A stretch of DNA of 64,000 bases from Lichtheimia corymbifera B2541 (GCA_000697475.1 JNEU01000924.1:1-64000), one strand, 5' to 3'. Numbered from the stretch's first letter, positions 22,795-38,779 are shown. Notes: a model not told the origin generated them from the sequence alone. Translations and numbers: made by a program.

Positions 22795-25125
22795 TTAGGG
22801 GCAGTTGTTTACATCGCCATAGGGGCACGATGCGGCAATGACATTGCCTTCCACACCAGCCAATTGGAAGACTGCCTTTAGCAAAGCTGAGATACCTTGA
22901 CCTAAAAGAGAATGTCAATGTTAGATTCAGAGCAAAATGAAGTAAAATGATTCTATTACATACCTGCGATAAGTCCTCCAGCAGTGCTGTGCATAAGATC
23001 ATCGTATGCTTTTGGATCAATCTTCTTCCAGATTTGACCAGCGGTCCAACCAATGAACATAGAGAATGGTACTTCAGGCGAGGGATTAATCATGGAAATG
23101 CCAATAGCAGAGAACGAGGGGAAGTAACGCCAGTACTTTTGTGGAACAAGGAAGAAACGAACAAAGGGAGCGATGCAACCGACACCAGCAGCAACACCAG
23201 TGGTGATAATAGCGCCCCTGCTAAGAGGAGCAGCTTCGCCGGTAAGTAACTTGGTGACCTGCAACCAAGCAGTGACGGATACGAGTTGGAATTCGCAAGG
23301 GGCATTAAGATCTTGAGATGTAACGCATGGATAGGCTTCAGCAAAGAGAATAAACATGCCAACAGCAATACCAATAGCAGGGAAGGAAGCGACCGCCTGG
23401 GCCAAAAATTGGGAACGAGGAGAAGCACCGACAATTTGGCCAGTCTTGAGATCACCGACCATGTCAACAGCTTGTGCAGCAGCTGAAGCAGAGATGTTAC
23501 CAGCCATCAAGTTGTTCTTTTGTACTTGCTTAATGTTGTCAGCAGGCATACCAGCAAAAATGAGCTGAGTCATTTTGCCAACAGCGCCAGTCGGGTTGAT
23601 ATCCGTTTCACCAGCAGCTTGAATACCGACAAAGGTAAGGATAAATGCAATAATGACAGCCACGATACTTTGATACACAGGCATGTGGAAGTATTCACCC
23701 ATAATGGCGCACGTGAAAATAATCGAAACGACAACACCGGATGTCCACCACCATGTGGGTACCAATTCATCGGCAGAATAATGCTCGTCAGCTGCTGGCA
23801 CAAAGTTCAATTCTTCAGCAGTGCCCAAACGGAACACTTTGACCTTGATGTTGAGTGCCAAATAGCGGAGGCCATTCCAGATTTCGATACAGCCACCCTT
23901 GATACCACGCCATAACGTATCGTAACGCACGAGCAATTCACAAATGGAAGACAATACCATGAGAGCAATGCCAGGCCATAAAAAGAAGCTTTGTGCGCTA
24001 TCGCCTTCGCTGGTAAAACCACTCATGCCAGTCCAAATGCCCTTGGTTGTGAGAGTGGGACCAATGATACCCCAGATGAAAATGGATGAAACGAAAAAGC
24101 TGATCACAGTGGAACCGGGAGTCATCAAACCAGCACCAAAGAAGGGCCAGTCGAACATGTAGTACCAACCCCAATCCAAGTCAGCACTGACCATGTTTTC
24201 ATACCCAGTGCTATAGCCGATCCAGAACAAAATGTGAACTATACAATGGCAAATGATGAGTTTCGATTCATAAAAATGGAAGGGATTGGACTTACTGGTA
24301 TCAAAGAAAGGTACCCAATGGGCAATGAGTGTCCAAAAGAAAGCAATTGCGAACCAAATGGCCATCCACTTTGCCTTTTTCATGGCTTCCTTTTCACCAC
24401 CGATACTATCATGAAGCGAAATGATGGTTGTGGCGGTAGCTCGTGGAGTTGGGAAAGGCAAATCTTGGTTGACAACAAAATGCTTGCGGAGGGGAACAGC
24501 AAAGAACAAGCCATAGAAAGCAGCAGAGATGGTGAACAATACAAGTGCTGCGGCATCACCTTTGGGTGTAGTCATGAGACCGAGCTTATACATGGCAGGG
24601 ATACCAGCAACGAAACCAGCTGAAAGACCACCAGCTGTAAAAGGATAATGGTAAATAAGTATGCATGCATATGCAATCCTTGAGTTAATCTAACATACCG
24701 GTTGTAGCAGCTGATTGTGCAGTAACGTTTTCTTTGGCACCAAAGTAACCACCGCCAGCCCACAATGGCAGCACACGTGATAATGGTTTGATGATGGCAA
24801 AACTAAAGATGGCACCGAACATGGATGCACCAAAGGTCCAACCGATCTTGAGACCCAAGTATGTGTTGGATGCGGCTACAATGCGTGTTAATTATCCCCT
24901 ATGTGGATTGGTATGCATATGTGACTTACCAATCAAGCAACCAAGTAGCGAGCCCACAACGGAAGCACGCCATGTAAATTGCCATTCTTCTACAACGTAC
25001 TGACCGAGAGGTTTATCCTCGTGCACCTCGATTTGTTCGCTCGATTCAGAATAGACTTCCTTCTTGTCGATTTCATATTCGATCTTTTCCTCAACGATTT
25101 GAGGTTGTTGCTCTGTCTCTTTCAT
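22795..25125 (-). CDS. OPT-family oligopeptide/metal-chelate transporter
   Basis: Five exons (plus-strand numbers): 24930-25125, 24699-24875, 24296-24634, 22964-24238 and 22795-22901; 697 residues. A ~45-residue acidic cytosolic N-terminus precedes about 14 hydrophobic segments, the layout of OPT proton-coupled transporters of peptides or metal chelates. Family signs include NTYLGLKIGWTFGASMFGAI in the first helices, FWIGYSTGYENM, AGLMTPGSTVISFF, the central MGEYFHMPVYQS segment, a block TDINPTGAVGKMTQLIFAG and, near the end, FSAIGISMINPSPEVPFSMFIGW. These blocks put it closer to the YSL-like fungal branch than to the Isp4 peptide transporters, which is an inference. It probably sits in the plasma or vacuolar membrane. 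It has a long (1.6 kb) shared upstream region with the MTHFR gene. Confidence 0.92.
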
Positions 25126-26719
25126 GGAAAGGGGGTAAAGTACAAATTAAACAAGTATAGAGATGAAAGAAAGATGAAAATGGTCCGAGGGGGAAACTCA
25201 AATGTGGCAATTTTATATGTCTAAGCTATGGTGCATGATTGATTCTTCTACAAAATAACTGCATCCGGCAATTTCTGCTCGAAAAGGCATGTCTTTTACG
25301 ATGTGATTGTGCAACATGAATCGTTGGTGATGGACGGTGGGTTGGGGGGTGAGGATATGGCTAAACATGAGCGAGTAAGAGGGGAGACGACCGGAGTCTG
25401 TTCAAGCGTGTCACCATCCGCTGCTTTTGCAGCCATGATTTCAAACATACTCTCCACTCCCTTTTAATCGCCTACTATGATTCATGATTACACTTGTTTT
25501 CTTTATTTTTCCTTTCGCTGTCATTTTTCGTGGGTAAATGTGCCACGATCGAGATCGAACAAAAATGCCTACATTTGCAAATTTTGCCAAACAAGCGTGC
25601 GAAAAAAAGGACCCTTATTCGCGAAAAGGGCTTGAAAAGGCGAAATACTGCCTTATCCCGCTTATCTCGGGCTGAGATGCAATGAGCAATCCTATTGGTG
25701 AATGGCTGACATTTTGTCCAATTGTTCATCAACATGACAAAACGACTCCCTATATGGACGCTTGTGCCTGTTTCGTACATGTGACCCGACACACACATCA
25801 TGAGGCATCTTTCAAAGAGATACATATTGCCTCTTTATCAGTGCGCTATAACCAGCCCCGCCTTTCCCCGCTCGCTTGATCGTTTTTGATTATTCTTTCT
25901 CACGATAAGGTGATGAACCAAAAGAGACACATGTTGCCATTTGTCAACAAAAAGATACATCCATTACACCTCGGCTGCTGATTGCGGAGTGATGAAACCC
26001 ATTTCCTCGGTATACTGCTTCCTCTTCCCATCTTTCTTTGTTGTGCCTTGTCCTCTTCTTTTTTTAGTAATGTTCTTGGAGTCGCTGTTTTCTTGCATTT
26101 GAATGAACCACATTGGCTCCCAACAGATGACTCACTTTTATGTTTAACATGTTGCTGTCAATCCTCGGGATCACGTTGATCGATCCCAAACCTCGGAAGC
26201 ATGGTTGCATAGTAGTAAGCGTATTTATTAAACATTTGAGGAGTAATGGAAGGATCGAGTCACATTGGCCACAAGCGATACATGAACCGTGTGAAAAGTT
26301 GTAGAATGTACGTTATCATGTCAAAACAATCTGTGTCATGTGTTTAGGCCACCTGCAGATGAAGGCAAAAGAAAATGGGACCACAATATCGGGTTGAGTG
26401 TGTGGGGGTGGACAATCGGCGCTTTATGTTGATAATGGAAGAACCCGATTTATCGGAAGAAAGGAAAAGAAACTACAACAATGGTAATGGAAGATGACCA
26501 CTCTCATAGATCGGTGTTTGCAAGCATGAATATGCAACTAGTACACGCATGTCAAAACAACGTGGGATAAGGCGATGGCTGCATGACATTTAGTTCCATC
26601 CATGGTTCGTTCAACCAGGAACCAATCAATCTGAGTGGTGCGCATTTTTTCTTTTTTCACAAGGCTCGGACCACATTCTTTCAATACACGACCGCTCTAA
26701 CACACACACTGCACACACT
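25126..26719. promoter_or_regulatory. Divergent intergenic region OPT / MTHFR
   Basis: 1.6 kb between two divergent start codons with no supported gene. It contains pyrimidine-rich blocks near 25490-25520 and 26020-26070. Near 26690-26720 there is a short CA run just before the MTHFR ATG. Regulatory sites could not be assigned. Confidence 0.5.
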
Positions 26720-28887
<2,168 letters not shown>

Positions 28888-29826
28888 TCTTTATTCTCAC
28901 GTTGTAAATGTATAATGACCCACCACCCTATTATTTCCCCCCTTACAAGTGTATAAACATTTCCACTTTTTTTACATATATCATATTTTTACATGGGTGC
29001 ATTGTTCTCTCTCGTCCAATAACAACAACCATAATAAGCACATCCTCGTGCTGTTGCTACTAACAGAAACCTGTGTACAACATGCCATTTTACATCATTC
29101 CGAAACCAAGGAACGTTTCATCTTATCAAAATCTCTGGCACTTGGGGGTGGGACGACTCACAAAACAGGACCAATTTTCCAGATTAGGCGTAGCAAATAG
29201 TGGCACTTATGACAGCAGCTAAAATAAACGTTTACCATTTCGAGAGCTTCCATTATTCGCGTCGGATGTTTATTGCTCATCACGTTATCAATCGCTGAGC
29301 TGCAACCAGTGATGTCGTTTGTTGATATGTGGCATCTTTCAGAATCGTGTAGCAAAGAGTTGAGATATACGCTGCTAGAAAGCAGTTGTAGTATTCAAGT
29401 GGCATGACCATTTTATGAATGCCCACCATCCAATCCAGCATCATCATGTTGGACCTCTATGTTTATTTGAGACATCATCAAAAACAATAATAAAACGACA
29501 TCGTTTCAATCGTATATGTGAGTAGAGGATAAAAGAGGAGCTCAATACATTCAGATAAGGAGGGATGTGGATTGAACAATGAAAGGCCGAGTCAAGGGAG
29601 CACATAAAGAGCCTCTTTCCTACCCATATCATAATCATTGCCAGCAGTAAGTAAATAAGGATGGCATTTCTTTGTGTATAATATCCACTTAGCTGTATGT
29701 GTATGATTGCAATCAATGCCTTTCTAGACCATGTCACGGGATCTCATCATTGGGATGGCCATTGTCTTTGTGTGTGTCACGGAGAGCTGAATTGGCACCA
29801 AAAGTCAAAATCACTCGTTTTATCCT
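28888..29826. other. Intergenic region, ~0.94 kb, no gene seen
   Basis: Follows the MTHFR stop and precedes the F-box relic. The open frames are short and have no recognisable domain. Confidence 0.5.
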
Positions 29827-31434
29827 ATGTCTGATACACAAAGCCCGCAACATTCTTCACCACCTTCACAACCAGCATTACCAGTGTCAAATCGCTTCCT
29901 CGATCTTCCATCAGAGATTCTCCATGCCGTCTTTGGCAAACTTCCCATTCGGGCGCTCGTTCGGCTGACGGATGTTAACCGCGATCTAAGAGAGCTGATT
30001 CTAAATGGGCCATGGCTTTGGCGAGAGTTCCATTGGGTCGATCTGGAGGAGGGCATGCTTGATGAGGGTTTCTTTTCCTTTGCTGAAAAGTATTTCAAGA
30101 ACGGTCGCTTGTTGCAATATGTCAGCCTGGATTTCGCGAATGCGCAGGTAGAAGACGACGACGAAATAGGGGAAATTGACATGGTGTTTGAGTATTTTGA
30201 TGAGCATGACTGTACCTGAGTGCAATCAGGTAAGTAAATGGATGCTATCCATGACTTGCTATTCATACTAACAGCATAATTAGTCAGTATCGTGTCACGA
30301 TATTACATCCCTCCCTCGATGCTAGTGATGATCGCTGCTCAGTGCCCAGAATTGGTGGATCTGCGACTCGTAAGAACAAAGTACCATGAGGACACCTATG
30401 TGGATTCCATCATCACTCTGCCAGCCGTGATACGACGTTTCCCATCCTTGAGAAGTTTGACATTGAGTCTGATGGGTGATGACGACCCAGGACACATCAG
30501 CGAAGATATGCACAACATCACTCAGCATAATCACCTACGAGCATTGATTCTCCAGGAAGTGACAGCTATACAATATTCACGATACGTTTTGGAAATTATT
30601 CCACGGTTGCCGAATTTACAAAGGCTTGCTATTGGGTGCCACAACATGAGGGGGATCGACGGATATGATACATTACTTCGCCACTGTCAACAGCTGGATT
30701 CAATCACCATCACGAAGGATGAATTTCTTGATCACAAGCTATTTGCGTACGACATTATCCACTGACCAGGAATGAAAAGCCTGCATTTACGTGCTGATGC
30801 CGATGACTGGGAGACCGAGGCTGTGGAACACCTCGTCTATATTGAAAAGCACCATCATGAGCTTGAGACGCTTGTACTGGAGAATAGCGTATTCGTTCAT
30901 CCACCCTTGATCTGAAAACTAGGCAGCCTGTCTTCATTTCCCAATCTACGATGCTTGGCACTCTCTGGATACTGTCTTGACCACCATGGATACGCAGACA
31001 CTAATGTTCTTCATAAAGAACTGATCCAATTTCTCGGCAGGTGTCCCAATTTGGAGCAAGTTCATTTCGAGGATATGGATGGAATCATTGACGATGACAC
31101 GTTGGATGCAATTCGAGTGAATGGCCTGCGTTCTCAGCATTTGTCACGAATGAAGAATATCACCATCAATGCCATCGTTCGTCTTCTTAAGCGCCATCAG
31201 AAACCAGATCGCCTGCGCGAGATTGTCATTTATGATTTGGATCTTGTTGAATATGCCCTACTCCCTATCATCGGCAGCACATGCACTTGGCTCAAATGGT
31301 TATACTTTTATCCTGATGCTAGTGGTCACAGAGAGGCTGATGAGCACTTGGCAATTCAAGAATCTCGTTCAACACACCGCATCAATGTCAAGATGGATCT
31401 TTTGGTAATCGGGCCCAGGCCAATGCACCTTTGA
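29827..31434 (+). pseudogene. F-box/leucine-rich-repeat protein gene broken by three TGA codons
   Basis: Exon 1 spans 29827-30229 and exon 2 spans 30284-31434; the intron has a TACTAAC branch site. Residues ~24-62 are an F-box (FLDLPSEILHAVFGKLPIRA, then VNRDLRELIL), the Skp1-binding module of SCF ubiquitin ligases. The rest has leucine-rich-repeat character (RFPSLRSLTLSL, LPNLQRLAIG, FPNLRCLALSG, CPNLEQVHFEDM). One reading frame runs the whole way, interrupted only by TGA at 30217-30219, 30763-30765 and 30913-30915. There are no frameshifts, and no intron removes them as far as I can see. Arg (CGA) is a sensible ancestral residue at each. It is probably a young pseudogene. A short product of 130 residues, essentially the F-box alone, could still be made. 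Confidence 0.75.
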
Positions 31435-32265
31435 GGATAATGGAAGGATATACTAGCTCGCATGATTTTCAATAAAGTTGCTTTACTAGCACTTGGGAAT
31501 GTTCTTACTAAGAGATGGTGTTGCGTTACACAATTATGCACAGACATTGATCGAGGATTGCAAAGGTACATGGTGGTGTCGTTCCTTGGCGAGGCAAACA
31601 TCCACCACGTTATTTACATGTGTGCACATATGAGCTACCTATAGTGACTATTCGTTGTCCCCAGGCTGTAATCGTTGCATATATTGTGAGAGAACTAATG
31701 GCACGAAGTCTATGCTTGTGTGATACAAGAAAGGTCACCCCAGTTGCCGGACCTTACAATGTTTGTGGAAGCGAATGAACCTGCACCGCTAAAGGGGTTA
31801 GAATGCTATCATGAGACGCAGACGATCTCAGTGCAACGGTCATTCCCACCTTTTCTTCCGTTAAAATGACCGAAGAGCACTTTGTTTTCACTTTCTTTTT
31901 TAAACAACAGCAGGCAACAACCTAATTCTGAGATGCGAGTGAGTCTCATGATATGCATGGATGAGAGAATCAAGAATCAAAGTTGCCTTTCTTCGGACCC
32001 ATCAGCCATATTTTTGGTTTGCATCAATCATGACACGAGGCTGTGGTTGTATGTACATATGCAGCAGGGAGAAACAGATGCCTACGCATGAAACACAACC
32101 TTGCAGCTAAACAGATGCTTGCCATGCTATACATTTTTACACACAAGTATTAGTAACCTCGTGTGTATGTATCACATAAGATGTTTCCCACAGCAGGATT
32201 TATAAGCACATGGGTATTGAGAACGTGCATAATTGTTTTCTTTTCGCTTCAAAAATTCTCTCCTC
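31435..32265. other. Intergenic region, ~0.83 kb, no gene seen
   Basis: Between the F-box relic and the monooxygenase gene. The right end has GATTTATAAGC near 32200, a possible TATA element about 65 bp before the ATG. Confidence 0.45.
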
Positions 32266-34343
32266 ATGGCTGCCTATTACGATACGACCAAACCTACCGT
32301 AGGCATTATTGGGGCAGGGTAAGGGTCTTTTTGATCAACGGTGCTATTCATTCCATCTCATCATATGACTACTGTACTATTACAGATTTAGCGGAATATG
32401 CGCAGCAATCAGACTCAAACAAGAGCTTGGGATCGAAGCTCAAATCCTGGAAGAAAGCAAAGATGTAGGCGGCACTTGGCACTTTAACAGGTAATCGTGG
32501 TGTAAGAGATAGGGTGAAACAGTGGTTGAGCAAACGACTAAACCGTATGGAATTCCAAGATACCCAGGTTGTGCTTGTGATGTGCCCTCCCATCTATACT
32601 CGTTGTCCTTTGAGCCGAACCCTGGTACGTAGGGTGATGCACGATCCGATTGTTTTCAACTGAGCTGCTTGTTGTAGACTGGAGTCAGCATTACAGCCCT
32701 TCCGAAGAGATTCATGATTACATCAAGAACATCACCAAAAAGCACAACTTGTATGACAATATTTCTTTCAATACCCACGTTGATAAGGCGACTTGGCTTC
32801 AAGATGAATGTCGCTGGAAGGTGGATGTGCACAGTACTACGGATGGTGCAGCATGCACCTATTACTTTGACTGCATGTAAGCTACATGGTTTATTGTATC
32901 ACGTGCCATTGTTATTTATCATGTATGCATATCCGCTATCTAAAAGGTATCTAAGCGTCGGCACCATTCGTGTACCCAGAACACCCAAAGAATTTACTGG
33001 ATTCCAAGGACCCATTGTACACACAGCGGATTGGGATAGCTCGGTTGATTTCACCAACAAACGGGTGGCAGTAGTGGGAAGTGGTGCCAGCGCTGTTCAA
33101 GCTGTTCCTCGTCTTCAAAAGCAAGCAGCCCACCTGGTCAGCTACCAACGTTCTCCTGCTTGGGTGCGTGTGCGTCAACAATACCATTATTCCAAGCTCA
33201 AAAAGTTCCTGTTTCGATGGATACCTTTGCTCCTTTTGCTTCATCGCTGGTACATTTATTGGGCAGTAAGTAAAAAGATTACAATTAGGGGGTATATGGA
33301 CGTTGGTGTTAAGCATCACTACTTAGGGTGAACTTGGCTATGTGGTCTTTGGATATTACAAGAGCTTCCTTGCTCGATGGTATTCCAATTCAGTTGCAAA
33401 ATCCATGCGCCAACGTATTGAAGGACAAGGACGACCTGATCTCGTGGAAAAGCTTATTCCAAAATACCTCATGGGTTGCAAACGTATCGCTCCTTCTGAA
33501 GATTACCTGGAAGCCCTTTGTCAAGATAATGTCACTGTGGAGACAACATCCATCCAAAAAGTTGAAGGACGCACCATCACCACAGTGGATGGCAAAGAGC
33601 AAGAATTTGATATCCTAGTATTGGCAACTGGATTTGACGTGCCTGGTTTCTTGGCCAATCTCGAAGGTATTATAAAAAGAGCTCTCCCATTATCGACTAG
33701 TTGTTTATCAAGCCGACTGACTCTCATGATACTATAGTGCAAGGGACACACAAAGAAACCTTGAATGAAATGTGGAAAGACAAATTCCCAGGGACATACA
33801 AGACAGTGCTAGTGAATGGCTTCCCCAACTTGTTTGTTATCCTTGGTCCATCCAGCATCCTGGGTCATAATTCGGTATTGGTGATGGTCGAATGGTAAGT
33901 TGAATTGACATGACATGGTTATTGCAGCTTCCTAAATGGCATTATCATGTATATAGTCAAGTCAATTATACAATCAAGTGTCTCAAGCGTATGATCAAGG
34001 AAAAGGTAGCAGCTATTGAACCCACTCAAGAAGCTCAAGACAAGTTTGTGCAAGAAATCAAAAAGGATCTCGAGACCACGGTTTGGAAACGAGGAGGTAT
34101 GTGTGTGTAATTGGGATCATCATTTATCATGTCATTGATCATTGTTATCATTCAGGTTGCAATTCGTGGTACATCAATTCGGCAGGAGAGGTAAGTTGAT
34201 AAGTATATTATGTGAATATAGTAGTCATCTCATACAAATTCAAACAGGCATCTGCATTGTGGTCGAGTACTGTCACACGCTTTTGGTGGATGTTGCGTAG
34301 CGTCAAGAATCTCAAAGATTTTAACACGTACAAAGCTGTGTAG
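32266..34343 (+). CDS. Baeyer-Villiger-type flavin monooxygenase
   Basis: Ten exons: 32266-32318, 32386-32490, 32560-32624, 32678-32876, 32956-33265, 33327-33666, 33738-33894, 33957-34096, 34156-34190 and 34248-34343; 499 residues. Class B FAD/NADPH monooxygenases insert one oxygen into ketones or oxidise soft nucleophiles. Motifs seen: the N-terminal FAD-binding GAGFSG (GxGxxG) in VGIIGAGFSGICAAIRLK; GGTWHFNRYPGCACD; the type I Baeyer-Villiger fingerprint FQGPIVHTADWD (FxGxxxHxxxWD); a second dinucleotide motif GSGASA; and the ATGFD segment near residue 380. Lacking a signal peptide, it is probably cytosolic. Substrate is unknown. The acceptor of exon 5 could lie 9 bases upstream, which changes three residues only. 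Confidence 0.9.
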
Positions 34344-34476
34344 TCATAATAAAAGAGAGAGAGAGAGAACTGGCGTATCGTTTTTCTATTTGACTTGTAG
34401 TACAACGAGGGATGTGTGTGTGTGTAGGCGAAAGAGGGTGTGTTGTTGGTATTTATGTAGTGTGGATCGATAATCA

Positions 34477-37400
34477 TTAAAATGCACCTTCGGGGAAAGG
34501 ACCGTACTCTGCAAGGTCTTCTACCTTATCACCAGATGCAAGAACATAAGCGATACGCAATCGTAGTTTGACGGCGCTCTATACACAATTCCCTGTATCA
34601 GTAAATTGCTCATCCATAAACAGCCTGATATCCCATTACCTGTTGTGGATTGTTGATACGCATTTGTTGTTTCTCGGTTGTACCAGGTTGAACGACGTTA
34701 CTACTGGCAGGTGCCATTTGCAGCTTTTGACTTCTTGGAACAGCAGCTTGGAATTGTAACGATGAGATCACACCTTGAGCACCAGAGTTGGCAAAGAGAA
34801 CTTGGATATTGATAATGGCAGGATTGTTGCGATCACGTGAAGGTACAAGGTTAATGTCCAAACCATTCTTAGAATAAGCTTGATAGCCAGGTTGTTGTTG
34901 TGCTGAGCCTGCCATGGCAGTAGCAGCAGCAGTAGCAGGGGATCCCATAAGAGAAGGACTACCGGCACCAAGAGATCGTTGTGCTGGTGAGCTAGGCGAT
35001 ACTGGAGAAAATGCTTGACCAAGCGAAGCAAGGGAATCGAGACTGTTGACCGATTGAGCGGGTGGTGTTGAAGGTGCAGGAGCTGAGGCAGTATCACTAC
35101 CTCCAAGCAGATCCATAAGTACATTGGTGTTGGATGATGGGGGAGGTGAAGTAGGTAGTTGTTGTTGTTGTGTGGAAGGTGGTGCACTGCTTCCACCAAA
35201 GAGATCGGCTAATAAATCCATATTTTGTGCTGGTTGTGATTGTTGTGGAGTGCTGTGTGGTGCAGCGGGACTCTCAGGTGCAAGAGATGTTGCATTCGAT
35301 TCTTGTTCATCTCCACCAGAAGCTGTTCCAACACCCATAAGATCCAAAAGAAGCTATACAATAGATAGAATGAGAATAGGGTCGATGAAGAAACAAGAGG
35401 TAGACAACTTACATCTTGATCACTAGGACCTGCCTTGGACGATTTGCCGGGTGCTATTATATAACACTATAAGTATCATAATCATCATCTCATATCGATA
35501 AAAGGGAAAATATACCTGGGCTTGTAGGACCATTATCATTAGTCTCAATGATGGATCGGCCTTCGGGTACAGGCATTGGTTCCAAAACGGCTGCACGAAT
35601 ATTATCGAACGAGAACAGATGGGTGTATTCGACGGCACGTTGTTGAATTTCCACTTCCATACTTGCTGTGTGTTCCTGCAAGAGAGCTTTGATCTTTTGT
35701 TGTGCTTGAGCGTCATGGAGTCGAGAAGATAATTTCATCAATGCTGTCAAGACGTATTCACGAGTGAGCTGGTTCGCATAAGGACCGATCAAAATGGATT
35801 CAAGCAAATCGATAACTGCATTGTCTGAGACCTATGAAACATCTTAGATACCTTATATCTAGCATAGAGACGATATGCTTACCTCCATTGGCTTGTTATC
35901 TTCTTCAAAGTTTCCTCCATTTACAAGAACATCTCCAAATTCACCAATAACCCATACACCAGCAAGAACAAATGCTTCCTATATGAATCAATCAGTATGA
36001 TATATATATCACCATGATATGCCAAATCCGTACCTGAGAAATATCTTGTTTCAATCCAGCGTAAAGTTTTTGAACGGTATATTGATGAAGCTGTGTTGTT
36101 TGGACAACCAATCGGATGAAACCAGATAGAACTTCTTCACGGACATGGTTGCCAGCAAGCTTAAGCATGCGCAGCATGGTATCAATGTGCCATCGGTTGT
36201 TGGGTGCAAAACGTTCAGCTGCAAGTGAAAGTTTGGTGGTCATGCTCTGCTTGAATTCGGTATCGGCCACTTCCAAGAATGCCAATAATTCACGAGTAAG
36301 GACACGCACATTGCTTTCGTTGATCAATGCAAAGCTCAACTCAAGTGCACGACGACGGATCGAAATATCTCCATCTCTCAAACAATCCAAGATAATGTTG
36401 CGATGACGTTGCACAGCCTGTGATTCGATGCCAACGGTCTTGTTTAACGTTTCCAATGCCACATAACTATTTCCCCAAGGTATATGATTAGCATTATCTC
36501 CTCCACACGTATATTCAATGTGCCTACCGAATATTGTTGTCGCGGTTGCTCAAGAATTTACCAAGGATATTCACCGCCAAGACACGTAGGCCAGCTTCAC
36601 TTTGGATATCCATAATCGTCAAGACCGTTTCATACAAGATTGCATTGCCGACATTCTTTGTGCTTTCAGTATTGGTTGCCACCTGAGCCAAGATATCATT
36701 CATTGCATCCGAGGCTTCTTGGTCATTCTTGGCCAACATACGCAAGAGACGAAGTAACTTGACTTGTAAAAATGGATCCGTGACACCAGTGACATCGTGC
36801 TCAGGAGAGAATCCAGCGCTTGTCAAGTTTTTAAGATGACGCACAAGAAGAGGTACACCCTATGTTATCAATGAGATCCTTGAATCACCCACATGCTTGT
36901 CCCTTGATTCATACCTTTCTAAAGATTTCAATGTATTCCGGATGCTGACGGCACATTTCAGTGACCAAAGTAACACCAGTGACAAGGACGCCATGGCTGC
37001 GATCATTCAACAAGGTCTTGGCTCTTGACAAAAAGTTCTCGCTCAACTCAGGTACACGGCGGATAATACGCAAGGCACACAATGCAGCCTATGGATCATT
37101 GTTTGTATCAATGTTACCATCACCATGACCATCACTATTGGCTGATGTAAATTACCTTTTTGCGGATATATGTATTGGAACTACCCAAGAGCTTCTCCAC
37201 TTCAGAGCATAAATCACGAGCCATTTCAGAGGAAGAGATGTTGCCGAGAGTACATAGAGCCAAACCAACGACGTACATGTTGTTGTGGTTCAAGTCGCTG
37301 TAGGATAATAGAACACTTGAGTAAACATCCCACCCAGCCAACAAAGACGCCCTTACTTACTTTTTCAAGCTGTTGGTGACTAGAGTCAATACCTCGGTCT

Positions 37401-37787
37401 TTTCATCAATCAACAACATGATACCCAAATAACCTAGACGCTTGTCAGCAAACTTGGGACTTGCAACCAACTTCAAACACTCCATCTGGCCAAAATGAGC
37501 CGGGTAGCCGAGCATGTGAATGTATAACAACTTGGAGACGTTGGCATGACGCGTGTCGCTATGTTCTTCTTTGAATGCAGTACGAATGTTGGCGCTCTCT
37601 TTTTGGATTACGGCTCGTTCCTCGGCAGCAGTCTTACACGCGCGCACAGCCTTGATGAGGTCTATGGATGAGGCCCTGTTAGCTGCCATTCCACCCCAGT
37701 TGCCACCTGCATAAAAAGACTACCTTTGAGACGATAAAGAGGAAGCTTGGATAGAATCTGCTGCGAAATGCTATTGATGCTGTTCAT
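34477..37787 (-). CDS. APL4: AP-1 adaptor complex gamma subunit (gamma-adaptin)
   Basis: Eleven exons (plus-strand numbers): 37724-37787, 37361-37661, 37156-37297, 36915-37088, 36528-36859, 36034-36466, 35883-35978, 35516-35831, 35413-35453, 34640-35353 and 34477-34578; 904 residues. The large subunit of AP-1 sorts clathrin cargo between trans-Golgi and endosomes. The trunk (to ~600) is the adaptin helical solenoid, with [47 protein letters not shown] and [20 protein letters not shown] Ser/Pro/Gln-rich hinge (~600-770) carries clathrin-box-like acidic-leucine words [15 protein letters not shown] and LMDLLGG. The C-terminal ear has [10 protein letters not shown] and ends GPFPEGAF. Length is slightly above the family's 820-880 because of the Gln-rich hinge. 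Confidence 0.96.
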
Positions 37788-38514
37788 TTCGCTGTATTTC
37801 CCGTTGCGGGCGTCGTCGAATGAGAGAGAAAAAGCGTGTAGAGTCGAGTAAAGTGGAGGAGCGAGAAAATACAGCTGCCACTTCAAGCGAGCGGAATCTC
37901 ATTGTCCCTTTATAATACAGCACTTGTTGATCCTTCCCCACCACCAGCTTGAATATTGTATTATCAATAAAGACCATGCATGCTGTCTCAATGTAATGCC
38001 TGAAAAATGATCCATAACTATTGCTCCATAAAATGTCTTCCTACTACATACAGGTACGAAGCTAGTTGGCACTCTTCACTATGATGTATAACACTGGCAT
38101 ATACTTTCTGCTACACTTCGTTCCATGCTGCCATAGATACGTACATATAAGTCAAATCTCACTTTCGAGATTATCATCATGATCCTCCGATAGCACAAGA
38201 GAGTATGATGATTATAGCAGCTGATTGGGCTATTTCTTAGGGCAAGCAAAAGCCTTATCAGGTACTCAATACCGAAAACACCTGATGGCATCGTCCACCT
38301 CTGGAAGAAGGAAGGCTTCATACACTATAGGAAACTTATAAATGGTGGCCAAAGTAATCCTTAAATCCAACATCATTATAAAGGTTGAGAGTACACAAAT
38401 TGCTCCAGTGGGAGATAACTCGATATGCATGGAAAGTTACTATCCGTTGGGCGTGCAGTGTGCAAACGTGAACCGATAGATGGACGTGAAGCGGCACTTG
38501 ATGTGTGGTCTTGA
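37788..38514. other. Promoter side of AP-1 gamma and edge of the repeat nest
   Basis: Contains the AP-1 gamma upstream region (TTTATAATACAG-type AT-rich word near 37910). From about 38000 on it is non-coding DNA with only short frames, leading into the repeat nest. Confidence 0.5.
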
Positions 38515-38745
38515 ATTATATATATGGTGTGTTAAAACATGTACTTGGATGATGATGGCTGCGAGGTCGCACAGAGGACGATGATAATAGCTGCCAGCAG
38601 GAAATAGCGTCTAAAAGCACGACCAATGTACCAATCGTCCAGGATGATACCATCAAGGCAAAGTTGACAATGGATGCACTCGTTTTCCATGCGTTGTATA
38701 TACCCCCATTCCTTCCATTCCATATACGAAACCAATATTCAGATC
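38515..38745. repeat. Second repeat family, copy 1
   Basis: This stretch shares, in the same order, the words TTATATATA, GTGT-AAAACATG, a GCACA...GATGATG block and GCGTTGTATATA with 40965-41195. The two are diverged and contain no intact gene. They flank the left MITE/hairpin group. Confidence 0.5.
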
Positions 38746-38779
38746 CATATCCACAGGAATACGCTTGTATTAAAGAATG

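Noticed and set aside
30217..30915. TGA read as selenocysteine or reassigned codon
   Set aside because: TGA serves as a normal stop in other genes here (for example the TMEM170-like, HSF-type and lipase genes), and an F-box/LRR protein has no known use for selenocysteine.
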